Origin: Parastagonospora avenae f. sp. tritici 18332-5
Lineage: Eukaryota > Ascomycota > Dothideomycetes > Pleosporales > Phaeosphaeriaceae
DNA: 64,000 nucleotides
Assembly (NCBI GenBank): GCA_022559985.1
Contig: JAFJTR010000040.1
Coordinates: 186,001-250,000, forward strand
Reading direction: 5' to 3'
The translations under genes and the position numbers were made by a program. This document shows positions 56,937 to 64,000 of this stretch, in pieces. Within the stretch, counting starts at the first letter, position 1. Each line of letters begins with the position of its first letter. The notes beneath the pieces are model-generated. The model was not told where the DNA came from. It saw only the letters and a program-made list of their open reading frames with translations, and did not search any database.

Positions 56937-57848
56937 GGTGGGCTGACACGTCTGGTCTGTTCCACCTGCTCCCAGGAGATATTGCTTGGATTGGTTGGTA
57001 ATTTCACACGCAATTGCCTGCAACACTAATGATCTGATATACAGCTCTGGACGATAGTGTGAGAAGCTGTCAGCCGATGAGAATGCATTAGCGCACAACA
57101 AAATGCCGATTGAGAAGCGTGGTGGTCGACAATAGGGACAGCTGAGCGACTTGCGGTCGCTGAAACACAAAACGTGTCGCTAGAGGATGCTTATGATTGA
57201 GAGATAGTAGAAGTTGCAAGAGTTGTAAGGTGCTTGGTCTTTCGTGTGTCTGGTCAAGGCTGTTGGGAGAGAGAGAGAGATGATCCACCAGCAGCGTGTG
57301 AGCTAGGAAATATTGAGGCAGTATATGATGTCAATGGTATCAAAGGGTAGAGATACAAGGTCCATTGCTAGTAGCTTGAAGCTATCTTAAGGTGAAGGTT
57401 GCCCACCTGGGGCACACGGCACGGCAAAGCGGGTGAGAGAGCGACACATGATGTATGTTGTACCGTCAGGTGCTATATCGCCCAGGTATGTATGCTGTCC
57501 AGATGTCTAGACGTAACGGATGGTCACAAGAAGCTGTTTCAATCCGAAAGTCAATCAATTGTCGTGAATGCGTACAGGCGGGCGTGGTTGCGGAGTTAAC
57601 GTTAAGTCAAGCTCGGACCGCAGGCGCGACACCACCGACGAATCGAAGGACATCTGGCATCAAGCTCACCACGAAAGCTCCACGACACAACCAACTGCGA
57701 AATTCTGCGCCGGTCGAGGAGGACCTCATACCACCAGTCATATCCCAGGCCCCTCAACTCGCGCAATATAACCCACAGCGCCGCGAAAAAACCACCATTT
57801 ACGACCACCTCCCACGCACCTCCCAAACCTCCACACAAAACCGCAGCC
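56937..57848. promoter_or_regulatory. Divergent region between the UIM-motif gene and SEC11
   Basis: About 910 bp. The minus-strand frame stays open upstream of 56936 to about 57170 but has no ATG, so this is probably 5' UTR. A GA-dinucleotide run lies near 57269-57281. It holds both promoters. Confidence 0.4.
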
Positions 57849-58476
57849 ATGCTCGGCCTCTCCGCCATGCAACCGCGGCAACTCGCGGCCCAAGTGCTCA
57901 ACTTCGCGCTCGTCCTGTCCACGGCCTTCATGCTCTGGAAAGGCCTCTCCGTCGTCGCCGACTCGCCGTCCCCCATCGTCGTTGTTCTCTCCGGATCCAT
58001 GGAGCCCGCGTTCCAAAGAGGAGACCTGTTATTTTTGTGGAACCGCGGGCTGGATACGCAAGTGGGTGAGATTGTCGTGTACAATGTCAAGGGCAAGGAT
58101 ATTCCGATTGTGCATCGCGTGGTGCGGAGATATGGTGGAGGGTGAGTTTACTTTTTATTTTATATGGCTTGCTGGGGGAAGTGGGTGATAGCAGCTACGG
58201 AGTCTAAAAGTGAGATTGGGGGAAATGGTTCGCTAATGTGGTTGCAGCAAAACACCTCTTCGCCTCCTCACTAAAGGTGACAACAACGTCGCAGACGACA
58301 CCGAACTATACGCGACCGGCCAGTCCTTCCTGAACCGCAAAGAAGACGTTGTCGGAAGTGTCGTGGGCTTCATTCCGTTCGTTGGATATGTCACAATCTT
58401 GCTGAGCGAATACCCATGGCTGAAACAAGTCATGCTGGGGCTGATGGGTGTGATGGTGGTATTGCAGAGGGAATGA
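57849..58476 (+). CDS. SEC11: Signal peptidase complex catalytic subunit Sec11
   Basis: Exons 57849-58141 and 58248-58476 give 173 residues, the usual size. It is an ER membrane serine protease that removes signal peptides. A membrane anchor lies at about residues 13-38 ('VLNFALVLSTAFMLWKGLSV'). The catalytic Ser is in 'VVLSGSMEPAFQRGDLLFL', the His is in 'IPIVHRVVRRY', and the acidic residues are in 'LLTKGDNNVADD'. A C-terminal hydrophobic segment ('KQVMLGLMGVMVVLQ') ends the protein. A second in-frame Met at residue 7 is an alternative start. The first ATG has a good context (GCAGCCATG). The small cysteine-rich protein in this window would be a substrate type. Confidence 0.95.
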
Positions 58477-58799
58477 GAAAAGGCTGGAGGTGTTCATATT
58501 TGCGTGCTCAATTAGACTACATTCTGAAGCCTGTAGATATGCCACGTTTCTCTCTAAAAGCTTCTGAAGCAGTTGTGAAGTGCGTCACTAGATGTTACAA
58601 TGATTTATGCACGCTCTGTTTGAAGTTGATTTACTATAAGAGAGCAACTACGATCTTATATGCGAAATTGGAGAGACTCAGTAATTTATCAGTTACGCGT
58701 CGTAGCGCTGAAAATGTCTTGTAGTCAGCTAGCTTGACTTTCCTACGTTCGTATAGTGCTTAAAGTTTTCAGCAGACTTCTTCGGCGCCCAAGGTCTGA
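58477..58799. other. 3' flank of SEC11, nothing recognised
   Basis: About 320 bp, AT-richer than the coding parts. No ORF, RNA or repeat seen. Confidence 0.4.
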
Positions 58800-59476
58800 A
58801 CGTCAAAAAAACTAGACCCAGGTGTCCAAAAGGGCTTACAGGCAGCTATGGCAGGTCAAGCCGTTGACATAGAGTTGCAGGACATGGCTATTACAGAGGA
58901 GATGGAGGTTTCAAGTCTGGTTATGCAACATCGCGTCTACACATGGATCGACATATCCCCGCTGCCTGAGGGTGACGACACATTCTTTCCACAGGGCTTC
59001 TTGGACGGGCAGAGAGTCTTACTCCACAGACTCGTACAGAACGCATTGCATACGTCCGATGATGAGGATAACGAGCAAGGAATTATCGGACACATGGGAT
59101 GGACGATGTAGATCTGGGGAAGTTAATTACAGGGGTTGAAAAGCTTCCTTACCCTCTTAGGAGTAACAAGGGTCATAACAGCGCGGTTCTTGGGGTGTTT
59201 AGTTACGATGTTAAGATATGTCATGAACGTTCTCTTTCTCGGAGTCACTCGCGGCGTGCTATAGCAAGCGTCCGCTCGAAGTCTTCTACCAAGTCGCTAC
59301 CAGAAGGTGACGAAGAAGAAGAGGAAGTTGTGGTGCCTAAGAATAGCAAGGGTAAAGTTGAAAAAGAATGCGTGTTGGAGTATCTGCGTGCACATGTGGT
59401 TCACGTCACATCGTGCGCAGCCGTTGTAGCAAGCGTGGAGTGGCCTCACCCTGTTCAAAACCTTGCCAGAAGTTGA
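58800..59476 (+). pseudogene. Broken gene remnant of unknown family (frameshifted ORF pair)
   Basis: The first open stretch (58800-59111, ATG at 58848) encodes protein-like sequence such as 'MQHRVYTWIDISPLPEGDDT' and 'FFPQGFLDGQRVLLHRLVQN'. It stops immediately after 'GHMGWTM'. An overlapping frame from 59099 continues with equally protein-like sequence ('MDDVDLGKLITGVEKLPYP', an acidic Lys/Glu-rich patch, 'VLEYLRAHVVHVTSCAAVVA') to a stop at 59476. The acidic and aromatic character runs across both. The simplest reading is one gene with a frameshift near 59099-59111. No splice pair at the join is long enough for an intron. The family is not recognised, and the start and upstream exons are unclear. 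Confidence 0.4.
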
Positions 59477-59615
59477 GATGTTAGTTATGTTGCTTGGAAT
59501 GTCTTCAATCATCAGAGTGTGCTAGCGTTTTGTTGTTTGTCCAGCAAACATGAGCGAGCTGACCGCATCCACCCTCTCAACCCACACCCCCATCCCAAAA
59601 CCACCCACCACTAGC

Positions 59616-59623
59616 AAAAAAAA
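59616..59623 (-). terminator. RNA polymerase III terminator of tRNA-Gly
   Basis: Eight consecutive T residues on the minus strand, 19 nt beyond the tRNA 3' end. This is the standard Pol III termination signal. Confidence 0.8.
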
Positions 59624-59642
59624 CTACGCTGAACGTGTTCTC

Positions 59643-59728
59643 TGCGATATAAGGGGTTCGAACCCTTGACCTCCGCCTATTCCGAATTGCTTGGGAAGGC
59701 GGCATGCTAACCACTGCACTAATATCGC
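59643..59728 (-). tRNA. tRNA-Gly(CCC) with a 13-nt intron
   Basis: A complete cloverleaf folds on the minus strand. The acceptor stem GCGATAT/ATATCGC pairs perfectly, with discriminator A. The D-stem is GTGC/GCAT with loop AGTGGTTA. The anticodon stem is CCGCC/GGCGG. The T-arm is AAGGG-TTCGAAC-CCCTT. The anticodon loop reads TT-CCC-A, then a 13-nt insertion after position 37, then A before the 3' stem. This is the canonical intron site. Spliced length is 73 nt. Confidence 0.93.
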
Positions 59729-60576
59729 TGTTACTTGTATGAAGATGAGGGGACTTAAGTGGTATCTATCCACATGCTGATTGTCAGAGGCGTCTGAGTA
59801 AAGGTATTAGAGTTCCAGCGGTGAAGGGCTGTGTTTGTAATTTGTGATTGGGCAGGGAACAGGCGGAATGGTGCATTCACGAGATGCAAGTAGCCGTGGC
59901 GGTCAGGCGGAAGTGGACAAGCAAACAAAGAAAACGAACTGAATCAAGACACGGTCGCATTGAAAAATAGGTAACTGGCGACTGTGGTGGAAGGAATTTG
60001 TCCAATTTAAATTAGTACGCAATAGAGCATGCACTGATGGTGTGAAGCTTTTTTTGCTGCTTCCAACCTGCAGGCGACATAGAAGAGATCGTACAAAGAC
60101 AATGAATCGCCCCGTCACTTGGTTAGACATATCGACAAGAGATAGACGGCGATAGAAACATGTTGTACTGGAAGGGATAGTTGTATCTGCTAGGATACGA
60201 AACACTTAAAGCATGTCTAGTCCTACGCCGAAACCTCACACAACAAGCTCACCAAGACAGATAATCGTTGCAAAGCATTTTCATACCGCAGTAGATAGTG
60301 TACATAGACTCGGGGTCATGAGCTTCGTGATGTCTTCCCGCGTCAGAGCAAGGACGCTAAAACATCATGAACTGTCAAAGCCATGTCCGCCGTTGTTGCT
60401 GCGCATGGGCTAGAGTGTAGCCGACCATCCGCAAATAGTGAACATTACAGATCTTCGCTTCAGCCCGCTCGCCGTAAAGAGTTCCCATTAAGAAAAATCA
60501 GAGATGACATAGAGAATTCCATCAGCCGATAGCCTGATGACTGTCGAAGCTTGAGAGATGACCGAGTTGAAGACGA
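59729..60576. other. Intergenic stretch between the tRNA and the NHP6-type gene
   Basis: About 850 bp containing no credible ORF. Part should be the HMG-box gene's 3' UTR. Confidence 0.4.
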
Positions 60577-61051
60577 CTACTCGGACTCCTCCTCCTCCTC
60601 CTCGCCGGCCTATTGGATGTTAGTATCGGGGTCGTGAGAATGCAGACTGTGGGGCATACCTGGTAAGCGGCCTTCTCTTCCTCGTACCGCTTCTTGTCGG
60701 CGGCAGCCTTGGCCTCGTAAGGAGTGCGCTGCTTCTCGTTGAGAGCCTTCCACTTCTCACCGAGCATCTTGCCGACCTCGCCTGCAGAAGATTAGAAACA
60801 GATGCGCAGTAAAGGTCAAGCATCTAAAACTCACCGAACTTGATGCCGGGGTTGTCCTCACGGACCTTGTCGCGCTGCTCGTTGGCGAAGAACATGTAGG
60901 CGGACAGACCGCGCTTGGGAGCGTTGGGGTCTAAATACTTGTCAGACACTCTTCAAGACGCGGTGCACACGAACAACTTACCCTTCTTCTTCTTGCCGCC
61001 GTCGGCCTTGGTGGCACGGCCCTTACCACGGGTTACCTTCTCCTTAGGCAT
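60577..61051 (-). CDS. NHP6: HMG-box chromatin protein, NHP6 type
   Basis: Exons on the minus strand: 60982-61051, 60835-60930, 60660-60781 and 60577-60609, giving 106 residues. The N-terminus is basic ('MPKEKVTRGKGRATKADGGK'). A single HMG box follows from about residue 24 ('DPNAPKRGLSAYMFFANEQR', 'KMLGEKWKALNEKQRTPYEA'). A short acidic tail (six Glu) ends the protein. Nhp6 proteins bend DNA, bind without sequence preference and assist FACT, transcription and chromatin assembly. The start is fixed by the family's usual MPKE-like beginning. A probable 5' UTR intron (61081-61569) precedes the coding exon. Confidence 0.95.
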
Positions 61052-61080
61052 GTTGGTATGTGGATGGAGCTGAAGGCTGC

Positions 61081-61569
61081 CTGTCAGCGTCTGGTAGAAG
61101 CGATGATGATGTCAATGCAGAAGATAGAGTGGCGAGAGACTATAAAGAGCGCACGCAATTGTTTGCGCAGTACGCGTGGTGTTTGTGGAACCAGCTGCAC
61201 CCAACGTTGGGCGGTGCGACAGCTTTGCTATGCGCGCTGATGTGACGCGGTCGCAAAACACCACGCTGCGACGCGTTCTTGCGCGATTTTGCGGAGACAG
61301 AAGCTGCAGGAACTTACAGAAGTTGCAGGAATGTAATAAAATCAAGTGGTTGAGAGAGGTCTGTTTTGCGGTCAGTATGCGCGCAGGAGCAGTTGATGGC
61401 GACGTGATGAACAGCACTCGAACGCGATGACGCCCGAAAGATTCAGACAAGAAGGCGGAGAATGACCTCAATGGGCAAATGGAGGCGGGAAAAAGCGTGC
61501 AAAAATGTGTTGTGGTGCTGACTATGTTTGCGCGGTGATGCGACTTGGGATATGCAGCCGGGGACTTAC
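61081..61569 (-). other. Probable 5' UTR intron of the NHP6-type gene
   Basis: On the minus strand a consensus donor (CAAGTG|GTAAGTCC, intron from 61569) pairs with an acceptor (GCTGACAG|GCAGCC) 30 nt before the ATG. The 489-nt interval has no ORF. Leader introns of this size are common in highly expressed fungal genes. RNA evidence would be needed. Confidence 0.5.
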
Positions 61570-63502
61570 CACTTGAGAATCTGGAGTGGATTTGTTGTAT
61601 GAGAGTTTGTATGGGAGGGATTTTGGTGAGCGGCTGTTATGAGCACTGCGGGCAGGTCTCTTTGACCCTGGAAGGCGCGACGAGGGCACGTGACGCGCTA
61701 CTAAATGGCTGGAGCCCTGCTTGTTTTGGTTGCCCGCACTTGCTCCCGGCCCAAACGCGCCCCTCCTCGCACCTGCCTCCCTTAACACCGCATAGACGGA
61801 TGGGCTGAACACAGTCGACATGGCTGCCGGGTCAAAACAGTAATTTCCACTGCAAACACGATACTGCGTACTCTCGACGCGTCCGTACCATCTCATGCTC
61901 TGCTAAGCTCTTCAGCGCCGTCTCGCGGCACATGGACCGCATCATGGACGACGCGAGGCGCTGTTTGCTCTTCATTCCTGTCTGGCCTGTTTCACGTGGT
62001 TAAATTGCACGCAGCAGACAGTGCTGCTTTATTCGTTGGACATGCAGAGGTCGGCTCCTGACCGTTATCTTAATACCGCGGCTGGCTGGCTGGTGTTGCT
62101 CAGGCACCATGCCATCCGCCGGTTGCGCACCGCGCTGCCTGAGGGGGAGCAAGACCCATCTTCGGTGATCTCAGGCTATCGGAACCTGGCCCGAATGCCA
62201 GCCTGTTGCGTCTGCGCGCAGAACGCCCTCGTTGCGCCGGGCGTGATTGATCCCCCGTTGCTGGAGCGAGTCGCAGAGCGGTCAACAAGTCCGCATTTGG
62301 CGACGGAGCTCTTTGCAGTATGGCCAGACCGGGACTGGCTCAGGTCATATATCTACAAGGCGGCTACATAGCCGTGGCCTTGAAGCTTGTGGTCAAGCTG
62401 AGGCTGGGCTGCTGGTATTCCATAGCACGAATCGCTTTTGATAGTACAAACATTGCAAGGGAAGCAGGTGCACCAGCCCTTCAAGCGCTTACAGCATGAC
62501 AGCATGGCTGGCAGTTGCCCGGGGAAACTTTGAGTTTTTCCCGTACCCTTGACTGCCACAAATTTTGAGTCCATGCAACGTCACAGCGATATTTTGAATT
62601 ATGCTCGCACAGCAACGATAATCGGTCGTTGATGTCAGTGACCCCGAATACGCAGAGGGCCATACAGAGTCGGGATTACAAATGCGCCGGGAGCCATGGC
62701 TGCGGAATCCGCTACCTATGACGTCTGCCAGTCAGCCATCGCCGTCGCAAGCGCAGTACCACCAGCGGATATGCTGCAACACTTCCCGTATACATTCCGT
62801 CGCTCAGTCCTGGTTCAATGTTTGCTGTTGCAGGGTGAAATGCCAAACTTCTCTGCATTTTCTAACCTCAGAGACGTCCAGCCTACCAGCGCCAGGGCGC
62901 AACAATCCGTGCCTCTTCATTACAGCGCGCTCATAAAATCTGAAATCTGTTCAAACTGACAGAGACACTACAGTGACTCTATGCTAGTGGCCCTACTTCA
63001 TGTAGAGCGCGCAGGAATGGTTGCGACAGCTGGAGCCAGCTATGCATTCGTCCAGCGGCGAGTTGCAACATCAATCCACGGACACGAACAAGCTACGGAC
63101 ATCAATCCAGGCCATGTGAGCCCTTAGCTATGCAACGAAGAATTTCTGACGAATATCGCAATATATCCACAACCCAAGACTAGACAAGAACTACTTTTAG
63201 CAACCCATCTAGACAAACCATCTCCACCATCAACAGAAGCCCTCCCACCGACCCAGCCATCGTTGACACTATGCTCCAGTCAGAAGAATGTTTCCGTCAC
63301 TGCTCTGAAGTTCCAGCATGTCAAATGCGCTCGAATGTCTAGTGTCCACGGTTCTGATAGCTGCAGGGGAACTGGCTCAGTTGCATACAAAATAGGGTGT
63401 ACCCCCCCTGGTTCCGATAACACAGTAACATTTCCTCTCATGTAGTGCTTATAAGGTTCCAAGACGTGGTGGTACCTCAGTATCAATCAGGGCTCGTTCA
63501 AG
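61570..63502. other. Gene-free stretch, nothing recognised
   Basis: About 1.9 kb. The ORF at 62696-62959 (+, 87 residues) and others show no motif and overlap frames of similar length. No RNA gene seen. Confidence 0.45.
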
Positions 63503-63955
63503 TCAACTATCATCCTCGTCATCCATAACCAGCTCGGTCAACCCTTCGTCGGCTGCCCAGTTGATTCCACTGCCCACGACCATCGCCGAGAGAACACCTT
63601 TGAGCGTCTTCATCCTCCTTCTTGATTCTCGCAATTCTCTCTCCACAGCGCTGACCTGGTCGCGCAGTCGTGGGTCTTCTATGTCCTTGACCGATTGCGC
63701 CTTCATGTCTTCCGCCAATGCGAGCATTTCGGCAGCAAGCTCACGATTATTACGGCCTGCGACGATGTTTGCTTGTCCCGCCGTATTCATGGTCCGCTGA
63801 GTGGAAACGAGCTTAGATGTCAATGAGCCATGTACCATCGAAACCGCATCACTCTCAGCAATCAAGGGCAGTATGCGTCTGCAACAGTCAGAACAATCAC
63901 GTGTACACCCAAGAGTCAATGTACTTTTCAGCAAACCCAGTTCGTTCTCCGCCAT
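63503..63955 (-). CDS. Probable CENP-H (Fta3/Mcm16)-like kinetochore protein, N-terminus uncertain
   Basis: The C-terminal 120 residues are convincingly coding. A long Glu/Arg/Leu-rich coiled-coil-like helix ('NNRELAAEMLALAEDM', 'LRDQVSAVERELRESRRRMK') leads into 'LKGVLSAMVVGSGINWAADE', followed by an acidic end. This resembles the C-terminal signature of CENP-H proteins, inner-kinetochore CCAN subunits next to CENP-K. The recall is from memory. The frame opens at ATG 63955, but the first about 35 residues look unlike the rest. A different frame upstream ('MDPVLKAVHGGERTGFAEKY') suggests a real 5' exon joined through an intron, whose only visible form is too short (28 nt). The gene may extend past the right edge. 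Confidence 0.5.
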   Translation of the reverse strand: MAENELGLLKSTLTLGCTRDCSDCCRRILPLIAESDAVSMVHGSLTSKLVSTQRTMNTAGQANIVAGRNNRELAAEMLALAEDMKAQSVKDIEDPRLRDQVSAVERELRESRRRMKTLKGVLSAMVVGSGINWAADEGLTELVMDDEDDS

Positions 63956-64000
63956 GAACAGCTTTGAGCACCGGGTCCATGACCAGTACGTTGTGGGAAA

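Noticed and set aside
62021..62371. 116-residue plus-strand ORF between the NHP6-type and CENP-H-like genes
   Set aside because: No family resemblance, no splice or promoter context, and competing frames on the other strand.

Overview
This window looks like nuclear DNA of a filamentous ascomycete, most likely a Dothideomycete (Pleosporales or a close relative). The genes are split by many short introns (mostly 45-70 nt, GT-AG, with CTAAC/CTGAC-like branch sites). The recognisable proteins are fungal: COX16, ERG13, a THI20-type ThiD-TenA fusion, a CON7-type zinc finger, DBP2, SEC11 and NHP6. I placed exon boundaries by hand, from reading-frame continuity and family resemblance. The lineage call is inference.

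Layout. 1-6783 (-): most of an ATR/Mec1 checkpoint kinase; its catalytic end lies off the left edge. 7279-7686 (+): COX16. 8110-9706 (-): HMG-CoA synthase. 12145-14515 (+): a single-pass membrane protein of unknown function. 16.0-18.6 kb: a doubtful secreted-protein ORF, an SDR pseudogene with several lesions, and an intact small cysteine-rich secreted protein. 19904-22649 (-): an M28B (PSMA/transferrin-receptor-like) protein lacking two active-site residues. 23122-24097 (-): a FabG-like SDR. 24.1-28.5 kb: a gene-poor island with a 150-bp hAT-type MITE and a one-sided series of TATA words. 28542-29528 (-): Rtf2. 29773-31998 (-): a PPR protein. 35315-36866 (-): CON7-like factor. 36.9-46.3 kb: a 9.4-kb gene desert with an octamer tandem repeat. 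46280-48807 (-): DBP2. 49216-51142 (-): THI20. 51425-53405 (-): F-box/LRR protein. 53589-54926 (+): Rad9. 55370-56936 (-): UIM-motif protein. 57849-58476 (+): SEC11. 58.8-59.5 kb: a frameshifted ORF pair. 59643-59728 (-): intron-containing tRNA-Gly(CCC). 60577-61051 (-): NHP6-type HMG-box protein. 63503-63955 (-): probable CENP-H-like kinetochore protein running to the right edge.

Together. Several genes serve genome stability. ATR and Rad9 act in the same checkpoint, because the 9-1-1 clamp stimulates ATR. Rtf2, NHP6 and the CENP-H-like protein act at forks, chromatin and kinetochores. Both ATR and Rad9 have ACGCG (MCB-like) words upstream. The rest is housekeeping: sterol, thiamin, respiration, secretion and RNA metabolism. 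The novelty is mostly in the gene-poor stretches and in a few proteins that have lost catalytic or zinc-binding residues.
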